Assembly (NCBI GenBank): GCA_964487555.1
Contig: CAZART010000051.1
Coordinates: 1-35,363, forward strand
DNA length: 35,363 nt
Source: CAZART01 sp964487555
GTDB taxonomy: Bacteria; Bacteroidota; Rhodothermia; Rhodothermales; VXPQ01
Direction of reading: 5' to 3'
Position 1 is the first letter of the stretch. Each line of letters begins with the position of its first letter. This document shows, piece after piece, positions 1-7,563 of the stretch. The position numbers and the translations under genes were made by a program. The notes under the pieces are model-generated. The model searched no databases. It was not told the DNA's origin and saw nothing but the letters and a program-made list of their open reading frames with translations.

Positions 1-404
1 CCTTCCGGCCCTGACGGAGTTCAGAGGGAGCTGGCCGTACGGGACTTGCCCCTGTCGATCCCCTACGAGGGCTCCTGAGCAAGGTTCCAGCGAGCGCCGC
101 AGACCAACCAATATCGGACGCGAATCTCGACCGTCACCTTCCTATTTACGCTTCCCGATTGATTTCGAGCGTACCCGCTAGCGCATAGGCCGCTATCCGT
201 CCTTGCCGAACGTGTCGTGTTTCCCTAGCTCCCCGTTCAGTAAGCTAGCCTCTTAGAGTTACATTCTTAACGGACCGTATCTTTCGTCACAAAGGGATCT
301 TACCTTGTTTACGGCGACTCGCCGACCGGTCGAGCGCCCTCGGATGTAAGTATTTCCGTGGCCGGGGTTTCTTCACGGCGACCTCCTCGAACCGGGAAGT
401 GCGA
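1..404. other. Upstream region without a convincing gene
   Basis: No recognisable gene was found here. The first frame is open from the window edge to a stop at 76-78, so it could be the last 25 codons of a gene that starts outside the window, but the peptide is not recognisable and other frames are open too. The stretch 240-310 is AT-richer than its surroundings and probably carries the promoter of the gene that follows. TATCTTTC near 277 and TACCTTG at 301-307 vaguely resemble the Bacteroidetes -7 element (TAnnTTTG), but neither has a properly spaced TTG upstream. Confidence 0.4.
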
Positions 405-914
405 ATGTACCGTGCGTCGGGATACACGGGATTGTTTCTACGCTGTCTCGCTGCCCTATTCGCTGCCCTCGCAGCGATGCCTGCTTCGGCGCAGGACTTC
501 TCCATTCTCGATCGTCGCATTCGAATCACGACAGTGACCAGAGTCGCCGGAATGCAGCAATATGTCGGTGTCGCCATGTGGCTAAGAGCGGATTCTATTG
601 GCGTAGTCAACCATGGCGAAGAGCGAGTGGTGCCGATAGCTTCTATTATCAGGCTTGAGGAGAGTCGAGGCCGCCACAGCAATGCACGTCGCGGAGCTGT
701 CATAGGGGCAGGCGTGGGTTTGGTGTTGGGCGTTGTGGCGGTAGTTGGTCAAGAAACCGACCCGAGCGCAGATCTCGGCGGCGGGAGTGCAGGCGTCGCC
801 ATAGTTGTGCCGTTCGCGATGATCGGGTCCGGTCTGATCGGTTCGATTCTCGGGTCGCGAACTGAGACGGAACGATGGGAGGAAATACCAAGAAAGCACC
901 TCCAAAGCCCGTGA
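405..914 (+). CDS. Secreted or membrane-associated hypothetical protein with a glycine-zipper-like segment
   Basis: The protein has 169 residues from the ATG at 405; a GTG at 399 is an equally possible start. A signal peptide is clear: a basic N-terminus, a hydrophobic Leu/Ala core and an AMPASAQ-type cleavage site at about residues 28-31. The mature part has a short beta-rich region ending in a VVPIASIIRLE-type strand, then a Gly/Ala/Val-rich stretch with regularly spaced glycines (about residues 95-150), such as GAVIGAGVGLVLGVV and GSGLIGSILGS. That pattern resembles glycine-zipper segments of small envelope proteins, which often insert into or line membranes. I do not recognise a named family or a function. 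It is a lone gene converging on priA, so context gives no role. Confidence 0.7.
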   Translation: MYRASGYTGLFLRCLAALFAALAAMPASAQDFSILDRRIRITTVTRVAGMQQYVGVAMWLRADSIGVVNHGEERVVPIASIIRLEESRGRHSNARRGAVIGAGVGLVLGVVAVVGQETDPSADLGGGSAGVAIVVPFAMIGSGLIGSILGSRTETERWEEIPRKHLQSP

Positions 915-984
915 AGGTGGCCGGCGCCATCTAATGCAACGGTCGTTTTCGACGACGGCTGTTCGGTTTCTCGACGCGAGCAGC

Positions 985-1009
985 CCATCCGACATTCCGG
1001 AACGGATGG
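985..1009. terminator. Possible hairpin between convergent genes
   Basis: A 7-bp perfect inverted repeat (CCATCCG / CGGATGG) with an 11-nt loop lies between the convergent ends of the glycine-zipper gene and priA. There is no clear U-tract on either side, so a terminator role is only suggested by position. Confidence 0.3.
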
Positions 1010-1030
1010 TCGGCTTCAGCGCTGCTCCTT

Positions 1031-3289
1031 TCAGAACAAGCCCACAGGATCTACGTCGATGTTGACCCGGAAGCCCGACGGCACATTTCGAAAGGCGGCC
1101 TGAGTGGATCGTAAGACGTCCTGCAGCACATCGTGCCGGCGCGCCTTGATGATCGTGTGGTAACGGTACAGTTTCTTGACGCGGCTGATGAAGGCGGGCT
1201 CAGGGCCAAGCACCTCAGAGTCGGACACGTTTTCTCGCAGCACCGACGTCCAATCGCGGGCCAGATCCGCGACTTTCCCTTCGTGCGGTCCCTTGAACTC
1301 GGCGGCCGCCATGCGCCCAAAAGGTGGATAGCCCAGCTCCCGCCGCTCCGCGAGTGCGACGCTCGCAAAGGTCCCGTAATCATGATCACGTGCGTAGCGA
1401 ATAATCGGTCGGTCCGGATTTCGGGTCTGGATGATCACCTCACCGGGCAAGGAAGCGCGGCCGGCCCGTCCGGATACCTGTGAGAGCAGCTGGAACGTGC
1501 GTTCTTCGGAGCGAAAATCCGGCAGCATCGCGCCGACGTCCGCGTTGATCACACCGACGAGGGTGACGTTCCCGAAATCCAGCCCCTTAGCCACCATCTG
1601 GGTACCTAGAAGGATGTCGGCTTTCCGGTCACCGAACCGCCCCAGCAGCAGCTCGTGTGCGTTCTTCCCGGTGGTGGTGTCGAGATCCATCCTGATGATA
1701 CGCACCGCGGGGAGATGCTCCTGCAGCTCCTCCTCAACGCGCTGCGTGCCGGATCCGAGCATGTCGAGAGATTCCTCATGACCACATCCCGGACAGGTGC
1801 TCGGCACTCGCGCCGTCCGCCCGCAATAGTGGCAGCGGAGATGCCGACGACTCTTGTGCGCCGTCATTGAGACGGAGCAGTCGGGACATTCGGGCATCCA
1901 TCCGCAGTCCTCGCACTGGAGAAGCGGCGCATAACCGCGGCGGTTCTGGAGGAGGATGACCTGTTCCTCGCGGTCGAGGCGCGCACCGATGGCCTCGATC
2001 AGGGTGCTGGAGAAGACGCCGTGCAATCTCTGCTGATTGCGTTCGACGCGAAGATCCGTAATCCGAACCTTCGGCAGGGTCACGGCTTCACCCTCAGGCA
2101 GAGGCACCCGCTCGGGCATGCTCAGCAGCGTGTATTTTCCCAATTGCGCATTGAGATAGCTTTCGAGGCTCGGCGTAGCGGATCCCAGCACGCAGACCGC
2201 GCCGTTCATGTGGGCACGCATCACCGCCACGTCTCGGGCGTGGTAGCGCGGCGCGGGATCCTGCTGCTTGTACGAAGATTCGTGCTCTTCGTCGACGACG
2301 ATGAGACCGATGTTGGTCAGCGGCACGAGTACGGCCGACCGCGGCCCTATGACGACGTCGAAGCGGCCGTCACGAAGGGCCCGCCATGCGTCGAAGCGCT
2401 CCCCCTGGCTCATACGAGAATGAAAGACGGCGATCCGATCGCCGAAGTGCGCACGAAATCGGCTGACGGTCTGCGGGGTGAGCGCAATCTCAGGGACCAG
2501 GATGATGCCTGTCTTGCCGCGATCGAGGACACGCTTCAGCGCCTCGATGTATACCTGCGTCTTTCCGCTGCCGGTAACGCCGTGGAGCAGAAACGCGTGG
2601 AATTCGTCGGTCTCGACGGCATCGCAAATGCACCTGAGCGCCGCCGCCTGGCCCGCATGAAGCTCGACCGCCATCGGCGGCGTCGGCGGCCCCTCTTCAT
2701 ACGGAGTGCGCAAGACTTCTTTCTCGACGGCCTCTACGATCCCTCGCTTCAACAGGCTCTGAACGGTAGAGTGCGAGGCGCCTGCGCGCTCGAGTAGATC
2801 GGCTTGGCGGGGTTCGGGGTCGCCCTCGGCGCGGAAGCCTGCCAGAGACTCTACGACGGCGATTTGTCTCGATCCTGTAAGCGCCTCGCGAAGTTCATCG
2901 GCTGCGCGGGTGTGCCTGAACGACGGAGCGAAGCGGATGTGCTTCTCAATCTTCGCCCTGACGCCCCCTTCCTTTCCCGACGCACCGGGCGGCAGCATGG
3001 CACGGACGACCTCTCCGACCGAGCACACGTAGTAGTCCGAAATCCATCGTAGCAGGTCGAGCAGGTCGTCCGTAAATGACGGGACGTCATCCGGAATGTC
3101 GAGGACGGATTTGATCTGATCTACGTTTTCCGGCTCGTCGACGTGGGCGACGATGATGCCGGTCAGCCGCCGCGAACCGAATGGGACGAGGGCGCGGCTC
3201 CCCCGGACGGCACGGGCGCGTAGTTCTTCCGGCACCGCATACGTAAAGGGAAGGGGAAGGGGAAGGGGAAGGGATACCTGGACGTGCAT
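1031..3289 (-). CDS. priA: Primosomal protein N' (replication restart helicase PriA)
   Basis: PriA is a superfamily 2 3'-5' helicase that binds stalled forks and D-loops and reloads the replisome. The ATG at 3289 gives 752 aa, and its N-terminus (MHVQVSLPLPLPLPFTYAVP) matches the usual PriA start; an upstream in-frame ATG at 3364 would run back through a repeat element and is unlikely. The order is: N-terminal 3'-DNA-binding domain, Walker A GVTGSGKT (about 237-244), DEEH box (about 333-336), then eight cysteines in CxxC pairs (about 459-502: CEDC, CPDC, CHYC, CPGC) that bind two zincs, then the C-terminal helicase lobe and domain. All key motifs are intact. The start carries a four-fold CTTCCC repeat coding for Leu-Pro pairs. 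The gene follows rpe by 114 bp, with a long imperfect hairpin in between. Confidence 0.96.
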   Translation of the reverse strand: MHVQVSLPLPLPLPFTYAVPEELRARAVRGSRALVPFGSRRLTGIIVAHVDEPENVDQIKSVLDIPDDVPSFTDDLLDLLRWISDYYVCSVGEVVRAMLPPGASGKEGGVRAKIEKHIRFAPSFRHTRAADELREALTGSRQIAVVESLAGFRAEGDPEPRQADLLERAGASHSTVQSLLKRGIVEAVEKEVLRTPYEEGPPTPPMAVELHAGQAAALRCICDAVETDEFHAFLLHGVTGSGKTQVYIEALKRVLDRGKTGIILVPEIALTPQTVSRFRAHFGDRIAVFHSRMSQGERFDAWRALRDGRFDVVIGPRSAVLVPLTNIGLIVVDEEHESSYKQQDPAPRYHARDVAVMRAHMNGAVCVLGSATPSLESYLNAQLGKYTLLSMPERVPLPEGEAVTLPKVRITDLRVERNQQRLHGVFSSTLIEAIGARLDREEQVILLQNRRGYAPLLQCEDCGWMPECPDCSVSMTAHKSRRHLRCHYCGRTARVPSTCPGCGHEESLDMLGSGTQRVEEELQEHLPAVRIIRMDLDTTTGKNAHELLLGRFGDRKADILLGTQMVAKGLDFGNVTLVGVINADVGAMLPDFRSEERTFQLLSQVSGRAGRASLPGEVIIQTRNPDRPIIRYARDHDYGTFASVALAERRELGYPPFGRMAAAEFKGPHEGKVADLARDWTSVLRENVSDSEVLGPEPAFISRVKKLYRYHTIIKARRHDVLQDVLRSTQAAFRNVPSGFRVNIDVDPVGLF
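3248..3273 (+). repeat. Hexanucleotide repeat and G-quadruplex motif inside the priA start
   Basis: The plus strand has five runs of three or four G, each separated by AA, which fits the textbook G-quadruplex pattern. On the coding strand this is a CTTCCC repeat of four units, encoding the Leu-Pro repeat at PriA residues 7-14. The unit is 6 bp, so slippage changes the number of Leu-Pro pairs without shifting frame. Confidence 0.85.
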
Positions 3290-3307
3290 AGGGTGGAGGA
3301 TTTGGCG

Positions 3308-3383
3308 GGAGGTAGGCGATGGGTGATTGGAGATGATTCGTAATTTCAAGCGGACTATCCCCAATCGCCTATCGCCGATCTCC
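3308..3383. repeat. Inverted array of 7-bp repeats between rpe and priA
   Basis: Four consecutive heptads of consensus GGNGATN run on the plus strand (3308-3335), and four more run on the minus strand (3356-3383), separated by 20 bp. Aligned arm to arm they agree at 22 of 28 positions by my count, so the transcript or a single strand could form a long imperfect hairpin. A further perfect 9-bp inverted repeat (ATCGCCTAT at 3364-3372 with ATAGGCGAT at 3391-3399) lies next to the rpe stop codon. The element could act as a transcript-processing or attenuation structure between rpe and priA. It resembles the heptad arrays at 19255-19383 and 28152-28278. Confidence 0.75.
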
Positions 3384-3403
3384 AGCCCAAATAGGCGATA
3401 AGG

Positions 3404-4075
3404 CTAGGCTTCGAGCACCAGTGCGTCGCGAATCGCCCTCACGTTTTCAGCGATGGTCCTCGTCCCGCCGAATACGGCGTTGCCGGCGACGACGACGTTG
3501 GCGCCGGCGCCGACAACCTCTAAGACGTTGTCCGCGTCAACGCCGCCGTCGACCTGCAGGTGTGCGCCCGAGGCCGACTGGGTAAGAAGACTCCGCAGAC
3601 GCCGGATTCGCTCGAGAGACGATGGAATGAAGCTCTGGCCGCTGAAACCCGGATTCACCGACATGATCAGCACGAGATCTACCTCAGGAAGGATCTCTCG
3701 AAGCATCGAGAGCGGCGTCGCCGGATTGAGCGTGACGCCGGCCATCACGCCGAGCTCTTTAATCCGTTCGATCACGCGATGCAGATGCGTACAGGCTTCG
3801 ACGTGCACCGTCAGCACGTCCGCCCCGGCATCCACAAAATCTTGAACGTAGCGGTCGGGCTCTTCGATCATCAGGTGAACGTCGAGGCTGGCGCCGGTCT
3901 CGTCGGCGAGGGGTCGCAGTGCCTCGACGACGAGCGGTCCGACTGTGATGTTCGGCACGAATCGCCCGTCCATTACGTCGACGTGGAGCCAGTCGGCGCC
4001 GGCGTCCAGCGCCTCGCGAGCCTGCTCCTCGAGGCGCGCGACGTCGGAAGCTATGACGGAGGGTGAGAGGATCAT
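3404..4075 (-). CDS. rpe: Ribulose-phosphate 3-epimerase
   Basis: Rpe interconverts ribulose 5-phosphate and xylulose 5-phosphate in the pentose phosphate pathway. It is a 223-aa TIM barrel of normal family length. Visible motifs are the start ILSPSVIASD, the metal-site strand HVDVMDGRFVPNITVGP (about residues 32-48), HLMIEEPDRYV, the MSVNPGFSGQSFIP loop and the phosphate-binding VDGGVDADNV with a second Gly-rich loop near the C-terminus. The start lies only 6 bp after the nuoH stop codon, so it is very probably co-transcribed with the complex I genes, although no direct functional link is known. Confidence 0.96.
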   Translation of the reverse strand: MILSPSVIASDVARLEEQAREALDAGADWLHVDVMDGRFVPNITVGPLVVEALRPLADETGASLDVHLMIEEPDRYVQDFVDAGADVLTVHVEACTHLHRVIERIKELGVMAGVTLNPATPLSMLREILPEVDLVLIMSVNPGFSGQSFIPSSLERIRRLRSLLTQSASGAHLQVDGGVDADNVLEVVGAGANVVVAGNAVFGGTRTIAENVRAIRDALVLEA

Positions 4076-4081
4076 GCCGGC

Positions 4082-5107
4082 CTATCGAAAGATGATGACG
4101 CCGATCGCGACGATGACGGTATTCACGAGGGCGATCGGGAGCAGGACCTTCCAGCCGAGCGTCATCAGCTGGTTGTATTTGAATCGCGGGAACGTCCAGC
4201 GCACCCAGATAAAGAGGAAGCCGAAGAAGGATACCTTCGCCATCAGCGAGAACACCTGCAGAATGCCGAGAAGGATGCTCCCCTCGAGAGCGGGGAACAC
4301 ACCAAGGAGCTGCGGCTCGAAGGGAATAAGGTATCCGCCAAAGAACAACGTGGCGATCACGAATGAGGCGACCCAGAAGTTGACGTATTCGGCAAGAAAG
4401 AACATGCCGAACTTCATGCCGCTGTACTCGGTGTGGTATCCGCCGACCAGCTCTTGCTCGGCTTCGGGAAGGTCGAACGGCGCGCGGTTCGTCTCGGCAA
4501 AAGCCGTCACGATGAAGATGATGGCTCCAATGGGATTTCGAAAGACGTTCCACCCCAACACGGCAAAACCGCCGCTCTGATCGTCCACGATCGCCGTGAG
4601 ATTGAGGGTGCCTGCGATCAGGACGACCGACACCACGGCCAGGCCCATGGACAGCTCATAGGAGATCATCTGGGCGGCGGACCGCAAGCCGCCGAGGAGC
4701 GAGTACTTGCTGTTAGAGCTCCAGCCCGCCAGTGTGATGCCGTAGACGGAGATCGAGGTAAGCGCAAGGATAACCAGCACGCCCGGCGCCACGTCGGCGA
4801 TCACGAAGCCGCGCGCAAACGGAATCACGGCCGGAACGGTCATGGCAATAACGACCATGATCACCGGCGCCATCGAATGGATGATCGGATTGGCGGCAAT
4901 GGGCCGGATATCCTCCTTGAAGATCAGCTTCACCACATCGGCGAAGGGCTGGAGAAGGCCGAACGGTCCGACGCGGTTCGGGCCGGGTCGCTGCTGAATG
5001 TAGCCCGAGACCTTCCGCTCGGCGTACACGAGCGCAGATGCCGAAATCATCATCAGATTCAGTATGATGAAGGCGATTAGCGCCGTCCAGTAGAGAGGGA
5101 TGTCCAT
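4082..5107 (-). CDS. nuoH: NADH-quinone oxidoreductase subunit H
   Basis: NuoH is the complex I membrane subunit that links the hydrophilic arm to the proton-pumping arm and forms part of the quinone chamber. It has 341 aa and about eight membrane segments. Signature sequences are present: the first cytoplasmic loop RPGPNRVGPFGLLQPFADVVKL and the acidic loop AFAETNRAPFDLPEAEQELV followed by GGYHTEYSGMKF, which carry the conserved glutamates of the E-channel. The length is typical. It follows nuoG by 97 bp, a gap containing inverted repeats, and precedes rpe by 6 bp. nuoI and nuoJ-N do not follow, so the remaining membrane subunits must be encoded elsewhere. Confidence 0.97.
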   Translation of the reverse strand: MDIPLYWTALIAFIILNLMMISASALVYAERKVSGYIQQRPGPNRVGPFGLLQPFADVVKLIFKEDIRPIAANPIIHSMAPVIMVVIAMTVPAVIPFARGFVIADVAPGVLVILALTSISVYGITLAGWSSNSKYSLLGGLRSAAQMISYELSMGLAVVSVVLIAGTLNLTAIVDDQSGGFAVLGWNVFRNPIGAIIFIVTAFAETNRAPFDLPEAEQELVGGYHTEYSGMKFGMFFLAEYVNFWVASFVIATLFFGGYLIPFEPQLLGVFPALEGSILLGILQVFSLMAKVSFFGFLFIWVRWTFPRFKYNQLMTLGWKVLLPIALVNTVIVAIGVIIFR

Positions 5108-5131
5108 GTTTCGTTACGTTGATCGTTAGTG

Positions 5132-5203
5132 CGATCCGCCGTCCACGGTCGGGGTTCCGAACCTGAATGCTTTCGCCCACGATGGCATCATTCAGGCGGA
5201 TCG
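5132..5203. repeat. Overlapping inverted repeats in the nuoG-nuoH gap
   Basis: Immediately after the nuoG stop codon (minus strand) are two overlapping inverted repeats: an inner 8-bp pair (CCTGAATG at 5162-5169 with CATTCAGG at 5189-5196) and an outer 9-bp pair (CGATCCGCC at 5132-5140 with GGCGGATCG at 5195-5203). They share two bases, so both can nearly form together. There is no U-tract, so a stability or processing element is more likely than a terminator. Confidence 0.55.
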
Positions 5204-5204
5204 G

Positions 5205-6935
5205 TCAGGCTGTTTCGCCCACCTCGACGAGCTGCACGCCTGATTCTCTCATGGCCTCATAGGTAGCCCCTTCAAACGCCGGCATCGAGTCGGCGATCTG
5301 CTGCATAATCTGCTTCGGGCTGCCGGAGGGAAGATCGTGGCCTAGCCGTTTCGCAATTTCGGGCAGCATCTCCCAACTCGGCCGGCAATCAATCCGGTTA
5401 GATTCGTTGTGCCAGCGGTCGAAAGGCGTCCCGTGCTCATCCTGACGGCTTTTGCCCATCTCCATAACCAGGGTTCGATTGACGCCGCGGATGGCTTTCG
5501 CCGGCCGCACGCGCTGGGCGCGACCGTCAACGTTCACGTACGTGCCCACCGTTTCCACCACCATCGCCGACGGCAGTGAGACGTCCGCAACCGCCAGCGT
5601 TTCGTTCGTCTCGTGGTAGGGATGAACGATCACGATCGCATCGCGCAGAGCGTCACTGGCGAAGAGGCCGGAGGCGACGGGATCGTCCTCCAGCACGTAC
5701 ACCGCCTTGATCTCGCCGGCTTCCAGCCGCGTGCGCACGAGCGCTTCGTCGACGGGATGGATACCGAGCCGCTCGCAGCCGTTTGCATTGGGCGTCTTGT
5801 CGTCGGTGATCAGCCATCCGTCGGCAGAGCCCGGCTGAACGTGCGGAATATAGACAGGCGCATCGGCACCCATCGCATCGGCAAGCCGCATGAGCAGATA
5901 ATTGTCTTCTACGGTCGCATGGGCCGAGCCGAAGAAGAGCACCGCGGAACCGTCCACCTCTCTGAGCCGTTCGGCGGCGGCCCTGTAGGCGTCCTCCCAC
6001 GTCACGCGCTCCAGCGTACCGCCGCGGCGCACCTGCGGACCTTCCGGACGATCATCATTGAACCTACCGTAGGATTCCCGGTCCTCATCCGGCAGCCAAT
6101 ATTCGTTTACGTCAAGATTCTGGCGCGGCGTTATACGTAGGACGAGATTATCCCGTACCCAGTATTCGCAGTTCGATCCTTTCGCATTGGTAACGGTGAT
6201 CGACGGCGTCGCGCTCATCTCCCAGATGCGTGCCCGAAATCGAAAGTCAATGGACGTCAATGCTCCCACCGGGCAAATGTCGATCACGTTCATCGAATAC
6301 GGCTCGTCGAGGACCTGTCCCGGCGGCGTCAGCGGGTAATTCTCGACGCCGCGTCCGATGATCGTGAGCTGATGACTCTTTGAGATTTCGTCGGTAAATC
6401 GGGTGCAGCGGGTGCAATTGATGCAGCGTTCGGCATCCAGCATCACGCGCGGCCCGAGGACGACCTTTTTGGGCTTGTGGACCTTGCGGAATTCAAAGCG
6501 CGAGCCTTCGGGACCGTATTTATAGGACTGGATCTGGAGCGGACAGTGCCCCGCCTGATCGCAGATAGGGCAGTCGAGCGGGTGATTGATCAGGAGGAAT
6601 TCGAGATTGTCCTTCTGCGCGCGGTGGACGAGGGCGCTTGATCGGTGCGTTTTCACGACCATGCCGTCGGTGACGTCGACTGAGCAGCTCGTCATGAGCT
6701 TTGGGAAATACTGAATCACGGGATCGCCGTTTTCATCCCTTTTGATCTCACCCGTCTCGCGGTCCTTGACAGGCGTGCCGATCTGTACGAGGCACTGCCT
6801 GCAGTTGGCCGGAACAGAAAGTGCCGGATGGTAGCAGAAATGCGGAAGCTCAACTCCGGCATCCAGGCAAAACTGGAGGAGCTTTGGCTGGGCTTCGAAT
6901 TCGTAGACCTTATCGTCTATGGTAACTTGAGGCAT
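5205..6935 (-). CDS. nuoG: NADH-quinone oxidoreductase subunit G, short form
   Basis: NuoG is the iron-sulfur electron wire of complex I. The 576-aa protein has, in order, a ferredoxin-type 2Fe-2S domain (Cys34, 45, 48, 84; cluster N1b), the His-Cys3 cluster N5 motif (His118, Cys122, 125, 131), and cluster N4 ligands (Cys171, 174, 177, 221). The optional N7 site is missing: where some NuoG proteins carry CxxCxxxC, only Cys257 is present. The rest (about 250-576) is a reduced molybdopterin-oxidoreductase-like domain, shorter than in 700-900-aa homologues. It lies 66 bp after the lipoprotein gene and 97 bp before nuoH. Confidence 0.95.
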   Translation of the reverse strand: MPQVTIDDKVYEFEAQPKLLQFCLDAGVELPHFCYHPALSVPANCRQCLVQIGTPVKDRETGEIKRDENGDPVIQYFPKLMTSCSVDVTDGMVVKTHRSSALVHRAQKDNLEFLLINHPLDCPICDQAGHCPLQIQSYKYGPEGSRFEFRKVHKPKKVVLGPRVMLDAERCINCTRCTRFTDEISKSHQLTIIGRGVENYPLTPPGQVLDEPYSMNVIDICPVGALTSIDFRFRARIWEMSATPSITVTNAKGSNCEYWVRDNLVLRITPRQNLDVNEYWLPDEDRESYGRFNDDRPEGPQVRRGGTLERVTWEDAYRAAAERLREVDGSAVLFFGSAHATVEDNYLLMRLADAMGADAPVYIPHVQPGSADGWLITDDKTPNANGCERLGIHPVDEALVRTRLEAGEIKAVYVLEDDPVASGLFASDALRDAIVIVHPYHETNETLAVADVSLPSAMVVETVGTYVNVDGRAQRVRPAKAIRGVNRTLVMEMGKSRQDEHGTPFDRWHNESNRIDCRPSWEMLPEIAKRLGHDLPSGSPKQIMQQIADSMPAFEGATYEAMRESGVQLVEVGETA

Positions 6936-7001
6936 GTGCTCGTTGGTACGTATTCGTCAAGATCTTGCCGGACGGCTCGTAACGCTCGCAGCGTCACGCC
7001 G

Positions 7002-7523
7002 TTAGCGCCGAACTTTTTCAATCATAAATCCTGTGGCGTAGAGACGGAACGTCGAATCGGCTTCGGCTTGCAGCGTATTGGAGGTTGCGGGAAGGCGATG
7101 ATCGGACGTGTTCGGCGCCTGCGACTTCTCGGGCGTGGTTTGCGACGATGCCGCGTCGCCTTCGAGTGTTCCGCTGACGACCATCCGCCGCCCCCCGACA
7201 TGGGCCGGCACGTCGGCCGCAGCGCCTTCTTCCGAAGACAGCAATACGCTGATCTGTCCTCCACCGCCGGAGGTAAGTATAGCCAGACATGCCGGATCCG
7301 CACAATCGCCGGAGGCCATGCCCTCGATGATCACCTTTCGCCCGACGTACATTTCCGGCTCGGCGAAAACGGCAGGTGCCGGCACCGCGACACCGGGCTC
7401 GAACCGCACGCCGTACACGTCGTAGGTCGCCGTGGGATCGAGCGATTTCGAGGCATCGGAACCGCAGGCCGAGATGGCGGCGACGGCCAGAAGCGTTATG
7501 TGCCGGGCAGAAAAGATTTTCAC
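7002..7523 (-). CDS. DUF4920-like lipoprotein within the nuo operon
   Basis: The best start is the GTG at 7523 (173 aa), 40 bp after nuoF; longer versions would run through the nuoF end. The N-terminus is a lipoprotein signal (KIFSARHITLLAVAAISAC) with Cys20 as the lipidated residue. The mature part has the pattern of DUF4920/OB-fold proteins: VYGVRFEPGVAVPA, then a MYVGRKVIIEGMAS strand, a Cys pair at 74 and 79, and a VGGRRMVVSGTLEG strand. The C-terminal 50 residues are low-complexity apart from a final FRLYATGFMIEK strand. DUF4920 proteins have no established biochemical role. Placement between nuoF and nuoG suggests a function tied to complex I or respiration, such as assembly or metal handling, but this is inference only. 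Confidence 0.8.
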   Translation of the reverse strand: MKIFSARHITLLAVAAISACGSDASKSLDPTATYDVYGVRFEPGVAVPAPAVFAEPEMYVGRKVIIEGMASGDCADPACLAILTSGGGGQISVLLSSEEGAAADVPAHVGGRRMVVSGTLEGDAASSQTTPEKSQAPNTSDHRLPATSNTLQAEADSTFRLYATGFMIEKVRR

Positions 7524-7563
7524 GGATCCGGTCCTGCTATGTAGGGCGCATGGAACCACCTCG

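Noticed and set aside
1..78. C-terminal fragment of a gene entering from the left edge
   Set aside because: Only 25 codons, no recognisable sequence, and other frames are equally open.
301..307. TACCTTG as a Bacteroidetes-type -7 element, seen also at 20624-20630 upstream of another gene
   Set aside because: One T short of TAnnTTTG and without a TTG at the right distance in either place; too weak to call.
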